32,871 bases of DNA from an uncultured Clostridia bacterium (GCA_946615495.1 CAMOHY010000002.1:1-32871); one strand, 5' to 3'; counted from the first letter of the stretch, positions 6,015 through 15,065 are shown. Translations and numbers: made by a program. The notes: generated from the sequence alone by a model not told the origin.

Positions 6015-9000
6015 TCAGGCGTTGCCGCCCTCGCCGTTATCGTCATAAAGGTCCTTGTTCCGTTCCGTGCGGCGCACGCGCTTGCGCGCAGGAGCCTGGG
6101 GAGCCTCCGGCTCCGCCGGGAAATCCTCCAGGTCCAGCTTGGCTACCTTGATATTCAGGTTGAGCCGCTGGGCGTTGGGGTCCACGGGCGCGGGCTTGAA
6201 GGCCTGGGTATCGCTGGCCAGGGCGTCCATATCCTCCTTGGTCATTCCATTGAACAGCGATTGATTGCCGTACACCTGGGTCTGCTGCAAGGGCTGATAG
6301 ACGTTATTCTGCCGCCGGGGCTGATAGGCCTGGGTTTCCTGCCGCACAGGCTGGAAGGCCTGGGTTTCGCCCGCGCCGGGCTGAGCCTGCGGGGGTTGCT
6401 GGGCAGGCTGCGCAGTCCTGGGCCGGTACACGCCGGTGTTTTGGATGTTTGCGGCGGCGGTGGGCCGGGGCGACGCGCCCTGGGGCGGCATGAACGGCGC
6501 GGACTGGTTGGGATAGGACGCGCGGTTCACGCCCTGATTGGGATTATTCTGAGCCGCCCGCATATGAGGCTGCTGCGCCGCCGCGCTGCGGGCCTGACGC
6601 GCCTGCTGGGCGCGCTGGGCCTGACGCCGCTTTTCGGTTTGCTTGCGCACGGTGTAAGCGTAGTAAGCGCCGCCGCCGCCCAGCACGGCCAATCCCAGCA
6701 GCACCCACGGCCAGGGCGAGCCGCCCTGCTGCACGTTGGTTTCCGGCTGAACGGGATTATCCTGGGGCCCCACGGGAGCAATTTCCGGGGTGGGGCTGGG
6801 GGTCGCAGTCGGAACGGGCGTTTCGGTGGGCAGGCGTTCCGGGTCGGGCGTAGGCGTTACGAAGGGATTAAAGGGCTCGTAGGACGCGCTGAGCGCCGGG
6901 TTTTGCCACACCGTCTGGTTGTAATCCTCCACCGGCTGAATCTGGCTGCTGGTAGCGCCGGAGGAGGTGTTGTTGCTGTTTGCGTTTAAGTACTCGCTGC
7001 TCTGCAGGAAGGTGGAAAGCTCGCCCAGCGGCAGCACACGGAAGTAATCGCTGCGGATATAGCCTTCGTTGCCGCCCTGGCTCACATGGTACCAGGTGCC
7101 CTCGTCGTTGGTGACGGTGCCCAGCACCAGGGCGAACGCGTAATTATCCAGCAGGCGGATGGCGTTGTCCTTTTTCGTGGTAGGCTCGGACCGCAGGTTC
7201 ACCCGGCCGCTGTTGCTCTGCACATGGCCGTAGCTGCTCAGGCTTTCCTGGGTCAAGGGTTCGGGCGTGGGGGCGGGAGAGGGCGTAGGCGTGCCGCCCA
7301 TCAGGCTTTCTTCGTAGGCGGCCACCTCCTCCTGGCTCATCATGCGCAGCTGGTCCTGGCGGATATAGCCCCACATGCCGTTATACTGCACCAAATGCCA
7401 GGCCGCGTTGCCCGCGTACTGCTGGCCGCGCACATTGGCCACGGCCATATAGGGAAGCAGCATGATGATTTCGCCGTTGGTATCCGGGAAATTGCGCATG
7501 GGCACGCCTTCGCCCAAGGTCATAGCGTAGCCCTCGGCCTGCTCCGGCACGGCGGTGGCGGTGGCAGCCGGCGTGGTCTGAATCTGCTCCAGATAGGGCC
7601 GGGCCTCCTCGCTGGTGATGGACTGGATGGAGGATTGCAGGATAAAGCCCAAATTGCCGCTGCTCACGGACTGAACGAAGGCCCAGGGCACATTGTCCAC
7701 ATAGGTCTGGCTCTGCACGAAAAGCAGGGAATCGGGAGGCAGCATTTCCAAAATGGTATCGTCGGTCTGGCTCACGCCGGTGCGCAAGGCCGCCTGGCCG
7801 CTGGTGAGGGCATAGCCCTTATAGGGCAGGGGCGTTTCGGTGGGCGCCTCGGTGGGAATCAGGGTGGGTTCGGCGGTGGGCTCCTGGGTGGGCTCCTGCG
7901 TAGGTTCCGCAGTGGGCTCCTGGGTGGGCTCCTGGGTGGGTTCCGCAGTGGGCGCCTGGGTGGCGGCGGGCTGCTGGGTGGGCATGGGCGAGGAAAGCTG
8001 CGCCTGAATTTCTTCGCTTTCCGCTTCGCTGGCCACCTCCACGTAATCGGCCATCAGGAAGCCGTCGGTGCCGCTGACGCGGACGGAGTACCACTTTTCG
8101 CCGTTGATGGTCTGGGAGGAGAAAACCCATACGCGGGTGTTCTTCTTCAATTCGGAAATTCTCTCCCCGCTGCGGTCCGCGCTCCTGCGGAAATTCACCG
8201 CCGCGGTGGTCTTGGCCCAGCGGTCAATGGGCGCGCCGTCGGGAATGGCGGTGGGCGCTGCCGTGGGCTCCTGGGTGGGGGCCATGGTGTAGCCGAACAG
8301 GGCGGCCAATTCCGCTTCATTCAGGAAGCGCACCACGGATTCGTTCATGTAGCCCATCACGCCGTTGATCTCCACGGCGTACCATACCTTGCCGTCGCTG
8401 ACCAGCTGGCCCAGGGCGTGGCCCAGGTCGCCGCTGTTGGCCATGCCCACGATGTTGTCCTCCGCCGTGGTGGGGGTGGAGCGCACGCGCACGCCGGTGC
8501 CGGTGGGATAGAAATAGGCGTCCAGGGCCGTTTCAAAGGTAGGAGGCTGGGGAGCGGGGGTGGCGGTGGCCAGGGATACATACCGGAACACCACGGTATC
8601 CGGGGTCAGCTGGCCGTTTTCATTCAGGAACACATTGGCGCTTCCGCTGCCCTCCAGGGTATAGTTTTCTTCCAGGTTATCGGGCCGGGCGTCGATGGTG
8701 TTGCTGCCCACATAGCACAAATACTGCTGGGGAGAGGCCACCTCCCGCCCGGTTTGGGCGTCCTGATAGAGAACGGTTACATAGCCGTTCACTTCGTTGC
8801 GGAATTTGAACACCACTTCGGCGGGCTCGGCGTTGCCGTTGCTGTCCACCGTCACATCCACTTCCGCCTCGGAGGCCAATTCATATCCCAGGGTAGAATC
8901 CACCTGGTCCCAATCCAGCCGCACGGTGTTCTTCTGGCCCTCCACGCAGGTGGCCGTATAGGAATAGAAAGCTTCGCCGTCCGGATTCACATATTTTACG

Positions 9001-11768
9001 TTGACCAGCGCCACCTTGGGCGCGGGCGCTTCGGGGGCGTAGCGGTAGGTGAACACGGCATCCACGGGGAAAGCGCCGAATTCATCCACGTGCACGCTCA
9101 CGCTGTCCGGGCCGGTGAGCTGCCAATCCGCCTGCAAATCGGCAGGATCGGGGAAAATTACGCTGTCGCCCGGCTCGCACCACACCTGGGTGGGAGAGGC
9201 CACGTCGTTGCCCTCCTGGTCCACATATTTCACGTTGACCAGCGCCGGCTGGATCACCGGGGCTTCGGTGGGCGCTTCGGTGGGTTCCTGGGTGGGTTCC
9301 TCCGTCGGTTCTTCCGTCGGCTCCTGCGTGGGCTCCTCCGTCGGTTCTTCCGTCGGCTCCTGGGTAGGCTCCTCCGTCGGCGCTTCGGCAGACTGCGTGT
9401 AACGGTACAGGAACACGATCTCCGTCACGTCGCAGTGGCCCGCGGCGTCCACGAATACCTCCACCGTAGGTTCGCTGACCAGCACGTAATTTTCCAGCAG
9501 GTCATAGGGCTCGGCGCTGACGGAGGTGGTCACCCCCGCCTCCGCCCGGATGGAGCCGGCGGTGGCCACGTCCATGCCGCTTTCCTCATCCAAATAGCGG
9601 ATGGGCAGCGTTACCGGACCGGCGATGCGGTATTCATAAACAAAGGTAATTTCGCTGGGATGGGCGCCGTCGGCGTCCACCGTCACATCCTGGAAGGCGG
9701 GGCTGCCCTCGATCAGAACGTAGTTTTCCGGCAGGTCCTGAGGCTGGGGGAAGACCACGAAGCTGCCCCCCTCCAGGGTCTGCTGGGTATCGGCGGCCAA
9801 AGCGCTGCCCTGGGCGTCGGTGTAGTGCACGGTCACGGCGGCGGGCTTCACCCTGCGGTTGTACACGAAGGTGACTTCGCTGACGCTGCCGCCGTCCAGG
9901 CTCACGGTCAAGGGATAGGAAACGGGCTGGGAAAGCTCATAATCCTCCGCGGAAATGGGGGCGTTGGGCAAAATCTCATGGTCCCCTTCCCCAAAGGTCT
10001 GCACGGTGTCGGCGGCGATGGTTTCGCCCCGCTCGTCCACGTAATGAATGGTCACATCCACCGGCTGCACCAGCCGCTGGTAGGTAAAGGTGATTTCGGC
10101 GGGGTTGGCCCCGTTCACATCCACGATCACGGCCACGGCGCCCTCGGAGGTGAGCGCGTACTCATCCTGGGGAATCAAGTCCTCCGGCCCCACCTGGCGG
10201 ATGCCGGGCTCCACGGTAACGAAGGAATCGGGCGCGATGGACGTGCCCGTTTCATCCACATAATGCAGCGTCACCACGGCGGCCTTGGCCACCCGCTGAT
10301 AGGTGAAGGTAACCTCCGCGGGGGACGCGCCTTCGGCGGTGACATACACTTCATAAGAGGAAGGCCCGGTGATGAGGTATTCATCCGGCGCGATGGCCGC
10401 GGCGGGATACACAATGTTGGAGCCGGGCTGGGCGATAAACGCCGTGTCCTGGGCCAGGGGCGCGCCGTTTTCATCCACGTAGTGCAGCGGAATTTCCACC
10501 GGCAGCACCTGGAGCTTATACAGGAAGGTGATTTCGCTGGGCACAGCGCCGTCCAGCGTCACGTTCACGGGCAGGGAATCCGGCCCGTCCAGGGCGTAGC
10601 GGTCAATGGTTTCGGCATACAGGGTATGGGCGCCGCCCTCCAGGGTGAGCTGGGCGTCGGGCAAAAGGGAAGCGCCGTTTTCGTCCACATAGTGCACCGT
10701 CACAGTGGCCGGAGGCACATAGCGGGTATAGGTAAAGGTGATTTCGCTGGGCGCAGCGCCGTTTTCATCCACGGTGACCAGAACGGTGGTGCTGCCCGAA
10801 GCGGTATACTGGTCAATATTGGCGGCGCTGACGGGATGTTCGCCCGCGTCAAAGGTATAAATCACATCGTTAAGCAGCGGCAGGCCGTTTTCATCCACAT
10901 AGTGCACCGTCACGTTGGCGGAGGAAACCAGGCGGGAATACACAAAGGTCACTTCATTGGGCAGGGCCCCGGAGGCGTCCACGATGATCTGATATTCCTC
11001 CATGCCCTGCAGGGTGTAGCCCTCCAGCGCCGGGGCGCTGACGGTGGAAGCGCCCTCCTGGAAGGAAAGCACCTGGTCCGCCATCAGGGGGATACCGTTT
11101 ACATCCGTGTAATGCACCGTCACATCGGCGGAAACCTGGGCCCGGAGATAGGCAAAGGTGATATCGCTGGGGAAAGCGCCGGAGGCGTCCACGGTAACGG
11201 AAAAAGCGCCGGGGCTGAACAGCTCATAGCCGGGAATTTGCTCCGCGGAAACGGTGTGCACGCCCTCCTCCAGGGTGAGCACCCGGTCCTCCAGCAGCAT
11301 TTGGCCGTATTCATCGGTATAATGCACCGTCACCTGAGCGGGCTGGGGCGCGGCGTCCTGCAAGGGAGAGTAAGACAAATACAGGTAATAAACGCCCTGG
11401 TATTCCCCATTGGCGTTAAAAGCGTGAATTTCCACGGGCACAGCGTTCAGGCTGCCCATAGCGTCCTGAACATTCGCAAGGGTTTCCCCCTGGCCGGGCA
11501 TAAAGCTGCTCAGGCCGCCGGTCAGGTCGCTGATATTCAGGGTCAGGCCGTCCAGCGGCGCGTCTAAGGGCAGGGTGATCCAAAAGCGGTTTTCGCCCAT
11601 ATCGGCGGATACGGGCACGGCCATATCGCTCAGGCGCACATTGCCCACGCCGTCCGTCCACTGCACAGAAATACTCATATCCTGCGCGCTGGCAGCCAGC
11701 GCGCCTACTGGCAGCATCAGCCAGGAAAGAACCAGGAGCCAGGCAACAAAGCGGTTGATTCCCTTCAT
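6015..11768 (-). CDS. Giant surface protein: MucBP-like repeats, SH3-like repeats, one membrane segment, cytoplasmic tail
   Basis: A 1,917-residue protein. After a signal peptide (MKGINRFVAWLLVLSWLMLP, likely cut after ALA) and an N-terminal beta domain, nine MucBP-like repeats of about 70 residues cover roughly 145-795. Each opens like VTVHYVDENG and ends like PSEITFTY. An EPT-rich linker (about 796-840) leads to three more repeats (about 842-1065). Five SH3-like repeats follow (about 1075-1580), separated by a second EPT linker (about 1258-1308); VNLRSEPT, WYHVS and GYIRSDYF are typical SH3b wording. A membrane helix lies at about 1684-1706, then a positive stop (RKQTEKRRQAQR) and a 211-residue Gln/Pro-rich tail. 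There is no LPXTG anchor. MucBP repeats suggest host glycoprotein or fibre contact, and SH3b repeats suggest wall binding. The ATG at 11768 has GGAGG before it; longer readings start inside the promoter. Confidence 0.9.
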   Translation of the reverse strand: MKGINRFVAWLLVLSWLMLPVGALAASAQDMSISVQWTDGVGNVRLSDMAVPVSADMGENRFWITLPLDAPLDGLTLNISDLTGGLSSFMPGQGETLANVQDAMGSLNAVPVEIHAFNANGEYQGVYYLYLSYSPLQDAAPQPAQVTVHYTDEYGQMLLEDRVLTLEEGVHTVSAEQIPGYELFSPGAFSVTVDASGAFPSDITFAYLRAQVSADVTVHYTDVNGIPLMADQVLSFQEGASTVSAPALEGYTLQGMEEYQIIVDASGALPNEVTFVYSRLVSSANVTVHYVDENGLPLLNDVIYTFDAGEHPVSAANIDQYTASGSTTVLVTVDENGAAPSEITFTYTRYVPPATVTVHYVDENGASLLPDAQLTLEGGAHTLYAETIDRYALDGPDSLPVNVTLDGAVPSEITFLYKLQVLPVEIPLHYVDENGAPLAQDTAFIAQPGSNIVYPAAAIAPDEYLITGPSSYEVYVTAEGASPAEVTFTYQRVAKAAVVTLHYVDETGTSIAPDSFVTVEPGIRQVGPEDLIPQDEYALTSEGAVAVIVDVNGANPAEITFTYQRLVQPVDVTIHYVDERGETIAADTVQTFGEGDHEILPNAPISAEDYELSQPVSYPLTVSLDGGSVSEVTFVYNRRVKPAAVTVHYTDAQGSALAADTQQTLEGGSFVVFPQPQDLPENYVLIEGSPAFQDVTVDADGAHPSEITFVYEYRIAGPVTLPIRYLDEESGMDVATAGSIRAEAGVTTSVSAEPYDLLENYVLVSEPTVEVFVDAAGHCDVTEIVFLYRYTQSAEAPTEEPTQEPTEEPTEEPTQEPTEEPTEEPTQEPTEAPTEAPVIQPALVNVKYVDQEGNDVASPTQVWCEPGDSVIFPDPADLQADWQLTGPDSVSVHVDEFGAFPVDAVFTYRYAPEAPAPKVALVNVKYVNPDGEAFYSYTATCVEGQKNTVRLDWDQVDSTLGYELASEAEVDVTVDSNGNAEPAEVVFKFRNEVNGYVTVLYQDAQTGREVASPQQYLCYVGSNTIDARPDNLEENYTLEGSGSANVFLNENGQLTPDTVVFRYVSLATATPAPQPPTFETALDAYFYPTGTGVRVRSTPTTAEDNIVGMANSGDLGHALGQLVSDGKVWYAVEINGVMGYMNESVVRFLNEAELAALFGYTMAPTQEPTAAPTAIPDGAPIDRWAKTTAAVNFRRSADRSGERISELKKNTRVWVFSSQTINGEKWYSVRVSGTDGFLMADYVEVASEAESEEIQAQLSSPMPTQQPAATQAPTAEPTQEPTQEPTAEPTQEPTQEPTAEPTLIPTEAPTETPLPYKGYALTSGQAALRTGVSQTDDTILEMLPPDSLLFVQSQTYVDNVPWAFVQSVSSGNLGFILQSSIQSITSEEARPYLEQIQTTPAATATAVPEQAEGYAMTLGEGVPMRNFPDTNGEIIMLLPYMAVANVRGQQYAGNAAWHLVQYNGMWGYIRQDQLRMMSQEEVAAYEESLMGGTPTPSPAPTPEPLTQESLSSYGHVQSNSGRVNLRSEPTTKKDNAIRLLDNYAFALVLGTVTNDEGTWYHVSQGGNEGYIRSDYFRVLPLGELSTFLQSSEYLNANSNNTSSGATSSQIQPVEDYNQTVWQNPALSASYEPFNPFVTPTPDPERLPTETPVPTATPSPTPEIAPVGPQDNPVQPETNVQQGGSPWPWVLLGLAVLGGGGAYYAYTVRKQTEKRRQAQRAQQARQARSAAAQQPHMRAAQNNPNQGVNRASYPNQSAPFMPPQGASPRPTAAANIQNTGVYRPRTAQPAQQPPQAQPGAGETQAFQPVRQETQAYQPRRQNNVYQPLQQTQVYGNQSLFNGMTKEDMDALASDTQAFKPAPVDPNAQRLNLNIKVAKLDLEDFPAEPEAPQAPARKRVRRTERNKDLYDDNGEGGNA
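7838..7969 (-). repeat. Imperfect short tandem repeats coding for an EPT/APT linker
   Basis: A run of near-identical 12-base units (plus strand: gtgggctcct, gtgggttccg) encodes PTQEPTAEPT-type repeats between the second and third SH3-like domains. Such a tract can expand or contract by slippage. Confidence 0.8.
9262..9384 (-). repeat. Imperfect short tandem repeats coding for an EPT linker
   Basis: Twelve-base units (plus strand variants of tccgtcggttct and gggtgggttcc) encode EEPTQEPTEEPT-type repeats between MucBP-like repeats nine and ten. They are coding and in frame, with no unique spacers, so this is not a CRISPR array. Confidence 0.8.
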
Positions 11769-11820
11769 AAATAACGATGCCTCCTTCGGAATCCATCGAA
11801 TAATGGTGAAAACTATTTCA

Positions 11821-11849
11821 ATTGTATTACAAAACTTTAACAATGTCAA
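11821..11849 (-). promoter_or_regulatory. Strong promoter of the surface protein gene
   Basis: On the minus strand a perfect TTGACA (11844-11849) and TACAAT (11821-11826) are 17 bases apart. The surrounding sequence is AT-rich in a GC-rich region. The start codon lies about 50 bases downstream, behind GGAGG. Confidence 0.85.
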
Positions 11850-11976
11850 TGCTTCCCCTTATGAAATCCCTGGATTCCGCGGATATTTCCGACAATTCGC
11901 CAGCAGGAGCGGGCAGGATTTGCGGAATGAACGAAGAATATACAGTTCGTTGAAACAGCGCAGGGAGGAATGAACC

Positions 11977-12600
11977 ATGAAAGACGAAGCATTGCGGGAG
12001 CGTTTTTTATCCAGCGAGGAAATTTACCCCGGAAAGATCATTCGGGTGGAAAAATGGCAGGTGGAGCTGCCCAACGGGGAAAAGGCCCTGCGGGAAGTGG
12101 TGCGCCATAACGGCGCTTCCGCCATTGTGCCGGTGGACGGTGAAGGCCAGGTGACGCTGGTAAGGCAGCACCGGGTGGCCATTGACCGCTGCACCTGGGA
12201 AATTCCCGCGGGCAAGCTGGATTCCCCGGCGGAGGACCCCTTCAGCGCCGCCCAGCGCGAGCTGGAGGAAGAAACGGGTCTCCAGGCCGCCCATTGGCAA
12301 AAGCTCACCTGTATTTACACCACCCCCGGCTTCTGCAACGAGCAGATTTCCATTTATCTGGCCACCGGCCTGAGCCAGCACCCCGCCCACCCCGACGCGG
12401 ACGAATTCCTGTTTTTGACCAAGATGCCCTTGCGCCGGGCGGTGGAAATGTGCATGGCGGGCGAAATCCGCGATGGCAAAACGGTGATCGGCCTGCTGAT
12501 GGCCAACCAGGCCCTGCACGCTCAGGAAGCGCCGTTTTTGAACGCCGCTGCATCCATACAACGCTTTACTGGCACTTCTTCTTCCCGCGAGGCAAAATAA
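11977..12600 (+). CDS. Nudix hydrolase, ADP-ribose pyrophosphatase type
   Basis: A 207-residue protein with a Nudix box at about residues 74-97: G in PAGKLD, then E, seven residues and RELEEETGL. One extra residue separates the box Gly from the first Glu, giving GKLDSPAED. The N-terminal strand REVVRHNGASAIVPV and VTLVRQHRVAI match the ADP-ribose pyrophosphatase group, which splits ADP-ribose into AMP and ribose 5-phosphate. YTTPGFCNEQISIYLA is also typical of that group. GGGAGGA lies just before the ATG. The gene diverges from the surface protein gene; no clear promoter of its own was found in the 208-base gap. It ends at a strong terminator. The last 25 or so residues are polar and poorly conserved. 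Confidence 0.88.
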   Translation: MKDEALRERFLSSEEIYPGKIIRVEKWQVELPNGEKALREVVRHNGASAIVPVDGEGQVTLVRQHRVAIDRCTWEIPAGKLDSPAEDPFSAAQRELEEETGLQAAHWQKLTCIYTTPGFCNEQISIYLATGLSQHPAHPDADEFLFLTKMPLRRAVEMCMAGEIRDGKTVIGLLMANQALHAQEAPFLNAAASIQRFTGTSSSREAK

Positions 12601-12618
12601 TTTTCCGCTTTTCCGGAT

Positions 12619-12662
12619 AAAAAAAGGGTTTCTGCGCTCTTTGCGTACGGAAACCCTTTTTT
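12619..12662. terminator. Bidirectional intrinsic terminator
   Basis: AAAAAAGGGTTTC and GAAACCCTTTTTT form a perfect stem around a 17-base loop, with A and T runs on opposite sides. It lies between the convergent Nudix and rsmI genes and can stop transcription from both. Confidence 0.92.
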
Positions 12663-12676
12663 ATACCTTTTTGTAT

Positions 12677-13531
12677 TTATATGTTTATATATTCTTTTAC
12701 CTTCAGCGACGCCGCGTAAACGGCGTTTTTCTTTTCGCCCTGGGCGGTTAAGCGGGCCACGGCGTCCCGCATGGACCAGCCCTGCAAAAGCAGATCAAAC
12801 AGCCGGGCCTCCAGGGACGCGTTGACGGCGGGCTTTTCCTCCGGCAGCGACACCGCCCGCAAATCCGCCACCACACAGTATTCGCCTTTTTCGCTTTTTT
12901 CGTTGGCCTCCAGGGCGGCAAGAACGGCTTCCGGCGTGCCCCGCAGGGTCAATTCATGCAGCTTGGTCAAATCGCAGCTGACGGACAGCGCTGCCCCCGG
13001 CAGCGCGTCCCGGATGGCGGCCACCAGGGCCTTTACCCGGTGGGGCGATTCATGGAACACCGCGCCCTCGGATTTTCGGCCAATATCCATTAGTTTTTCT
13101 TTCAATTCCGTATTCCCGCGGGGCAGAAAGCCGTAAAAGGTAAAGGAAGAAAAATCGAATCCGCTCACCGCCACCGCCGCGGCAAAGGCCGTTGGCCCGG
13201 CCACCGCCAGCACCTCAATGCCCTTTTCCGCCGCCGCGCGCACCAATTCCGTGCCGGGGTCGGAAATGGCGGGCATGCCCGCGTCCGTCACCACCGCCAC
13301 GTCCATATCCTCCGTTAGCATGCGTTCCACAATTTCCGCCGCCCGTCCCCGCTCGTTGTGCTGGTGGCAGGAGACCAGCGGCGTATCGATGCCGAAATGG
13401 GTAGTCAGCTTCCGGGTCACGCGGGTATCCTCCGCCGCGATGAGGGAAACGCTTTTCAAGGTTTCAACCGCCCGCGGGCTCATATCGCCCAGGTTGCCGA
13501 TGGGCGTCGCCACCACATACAGCCTGCTCAT
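12677..13531 (-). CDS. rsmI: 16S rRNA (cytidine-1402-2'-O)-methyltransferase
   Basis: A 284-residue protein with the RsmI/tetrapyrrole methylase pattern: LYVVATPIGNLGDMSPRA at the N-terminus, AAEDTRVTRKLTTHF, then VVTDAGMPAISDPG. It uses S-adenosylmethionine to put a 2'-O-methyl group on C1402 in the ribosomal P site. The ATG at 13531 overlaps the rsmH stop as ATGA, and AAAGGA lies eleven bases before it; an in-frame ATG at 13543 has a worse-placed signal. The overlap points to translational coupling with rsmH, whose product methylates the same nucleotide. Confidence 0.93.
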   Translation of the reverse strand: MSRLYVVATPIGNLGDMSPRAVETLKSVSLIAAEDTRVTRKLTTHFGIDTPLVSCHQHNERGRAAEIVERMLTEDMDVAVVTDAGMPAISDPGTELVRAAAEKGIEVLAVAGPTAFAAAVAVSGFDFSSFTFYGFLPRGNTELKEKLMDIGRKSEGAVFHESPHRVKALVAAIRDALPGAALSVSCDLTKLHELTLRGTPEAVLAALEANEKSEKGEYCVVADLRAVSLPEEKPAVNASLEARLFDLLLQGWSMRDAVARLTAQGEKKNAVYAASLKVKEYINI

Positions 13532-14460
13532 AGCTTGGCCCATCCTTTCTCAAACACCCTTAGCGTGGCGCTGTGGGCGCGGGGATTTTCCTCCAATTCT
13601 TCCTTGCCCGCCTTGATGGCGCCGCCCACGGCCCGGCCCACGGGCTTTTTGCCGCAGACGCAGATGGGCGCCTTGGGGGGGCAGGTGCAGGGGTTCTGCA
13701 TTTTCCGGAAGGCCAGCTTCACGATGCGGTCCTCCGCGGAATGGAAGGTGATAACGCACAGCCGCCCGCCGGGCACAAGCAAATCCACCCAATCGTTCAG
13801 CGCTTTTTCCAAGGGAGCCAATTCATCGTTCACCGCGATGCGCACGGCCTGGAAGGTGCGCCGGGCGGGGTGGCCCTCCTCCTTCCGGCGCACGGCCTTG
13901 GGAATGGCCGCGTCCACCACGGCCACCAGGTCCTGGGTGGTGCGAAGCGGCTTTTCCCGCCGCTTTTCCACCAAAATCTGGGCAATGCGGGCGGCCCATT
14001 TTTCATCGCCCCAATCCCGCAGGGCCTGGCAGAAATCGCGCTCGGAAACGGTGTTCACGTAGTCCGCCGCGGTCATGCCCTGGCTTGCGTCCATACGCAT
14101 ATCCAAGGGCGCGTCCTCATGGTAGGAAAAGCCGCGCTCCGGGGTGTCGATCTGGTAGGAGGACACGCCCAGGTCCAGCAAGCCGCCATTCAGCCTGATA
14201 TCCGGCAGCAGCGCCTTTACATCGTGAAAATTGCCGTGCACCGCATGAAAGCCGGGATAGCCGCCCAGCCGCTCCTGGGCCGCGGCGATGGCGGCCCCGT
14301 CCCGGTCGATGCCGTACAGCGCGCCCTCCCCCATCGCCCGCAGAATCGCTTCGCTGTGGCCGCCGCCGCCCAGAGTGCCGTCGGCAAACACCTGGCCGGG
14401 CTGGGGCTGCAAATATTCAAGCACCTCCCGCAGCAGCACGGGAATATGATGAAACGCCAT
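13528..14460 (-). CDS. rsmH: 16S rRNA (cytosine-1402-N4)-methyltransferase
   Basis: A 310-residue protein. MAFHHIPVLLREVLEYL, the S-adenosylmethionine loop DGTLGGGGHSEAIL, LDLGVSSYQID and GRLCVITFHSAEDRIVK are RsmH (MraW) signatures. A Cys-rich segment CTCPPKAPICVCGKK near the C-terminus is common in the family. It methylates N4 of C1402. The ATG at 14460 follows GCAGGTG; a TTG at 14481 was rejected because the family begins at the chosen Met. In many bacteria rsmH lies in the division and cell-wall cluster after mraZ. Here it stands outside that context, coupled to rsmI. Confidence 0.94.
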   Translation of the reverse strand: MAFHHIPVLLREVLEYLQPQPGQVFADGTLGGGGHSEAILRAMGEGALYGIDRDGAAIAAAQERLGGYPGFHAVHGNFHDVKALLPDIRLNGGLLDLGVSSYQIDTPERGFSYHEDAPLDMRMDASQGMTAADYVNTVSERDFCQALRDWGDEKWAARIAQILVEKRREKPLRTTQDLVAVVDAAIPKAVRRKEEGHPARRTFQAVRIAVNDELAPLEKALNDWVDLLVPGGRLCVITFHSAEDRIVKLAFRKMQNPCTCPPKAPICVCGKKPVGRAVGGAIKAGKEELEENPRAHSATLRVFEKGWAKL

Positions 14461-14510
14461 GAACCGCACCTGCCAAAACAAAAATAATTGAAGAAAGCTT
14501 CTTCCCTTCC

Positions 14511-14539
14511 ATTATAGAGCAAAAGAAATGCCGCCGCAA
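14511..14539 (-). promoter_or_regulatory. Promoter of rsmH-rsmI
   Basis: Minus-strand TTGCGG (14534-14539) and a perfect TATAAT (14511-14516) are 17 bases apart, about 50 bases before the rsmH start. The -35 lies within the hairpin at 14533-14557. Confidence 0.65.
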
Positions 14540-14557
14540 GGATTTCTTTTTTGCGGC
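14533..14557 (-). terminator. Possible weak terminator after the GNAT gene
   Basis: GCCGCAA (14533-14539) pairs with TTGCGGC (14551-14557). Read leftward it lies 28 bases past the GNAT stop and is followed by ATTTCTTTT. It overlaps the rsmH -35. Confidence 0.4.
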
Positions 14558-14585
14558 AGGCAAACACGGCTTTTTCTTTTTCTCT

Positions 14586-15065
14586 TTACAGCAAATGATA
14601 ATACGGGCATATGTTTTCGTAATGCCCGTCCTTCATGCGGAAGCCGCCGGGAATGGTGCCCAGCTGGCGGAAGCCCAGCCGTTCGTACAGGTGCCGGGCG
14701 TGAACGTTGCTTTCCACCACGGCGTTGAACTGCAGGATAGCAAAGCCCAATTCCCGGCCTTTTTTCAGGCAGTCCTTCACCAGCATTTCCCCGATATGCC
14801 TGCCCCGGCGGGCGGAGGCCACGGCGTAGCTGGCGTTGCAGATATGGCCGCAGCGGCCCACGTTGTTGGGATGAAGAATATACAGGCCGCAAACAGCGCC
14901 TTCCTCCTCCGCGACGCCGGTATAGCTTTGGGCGGCGAAAAAGTCCGCGCCGGTTTCACGCGTCAAAAATTCTTCCTGAGGGAAGGCCACGCCCTCTTCC
15001 ACCACTTCGTTCCAAATGGCGGTCATGGCGTCCAAATCCGCCTCCCGATACTTTCTTACGATCAC
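14586..15065 (-). CDS. GNAT acetyltransferase
   Basis: A 159-residue single-domain GNAT protein. It opens with IVRKYREADLDAMTAIWNEV and has ASYAVASARRGRHIGEMLVKD as the acetyl-CoA loop. VVESNVHARHLYERLGFRQLG forms the C-terminal part, and GTIPGGFRMKDG resembles phosphinothricin-type and related N-acetyltransferases. The actual substrate is unknown. The GTG start at 15065 overlaps the upstream SGNH gene stop as GTGA, with GGAGAGGAGGGG upstream, so the pair is probably coupled. Confidence 0.85.
   Translation of the reverse strand: MIVRKYREADLDAMTAIWNEVVEEGVAFPQEEFLTRETGADFFAAQSYTGVAEEEGAVCGLYILHPNNVGRCGHICNASYAVASARRGRHIGEMLVKDCLKKGRELGFAILQFNAVVESNVHARHLYERLGFRQLGTIPGGFRMKDGHYENICPYYHLL

Noticed and set aside
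9262-9384. CRISPR-like repeat array
   Set aside because: The repeats are short, imperfect, without unique spacers, and encode in-frame EPT units of a linker.
7086-11567. Very long plus-strand open frame opposite the giant surface protein
   Set aside because: It is a mirror frame produced by GC-rich codons and repeats; its translation is low-complexity Gly/His/Val with no domain, and the minus strand has a signal peptide, repeats and promoter.
11769-11849. In-frame N-terminal extension of the giant surface protein
   Set aside because: It would begin at the promoter -35 and would bury the signal peptide; the ATG at 11768 has GGAGG.
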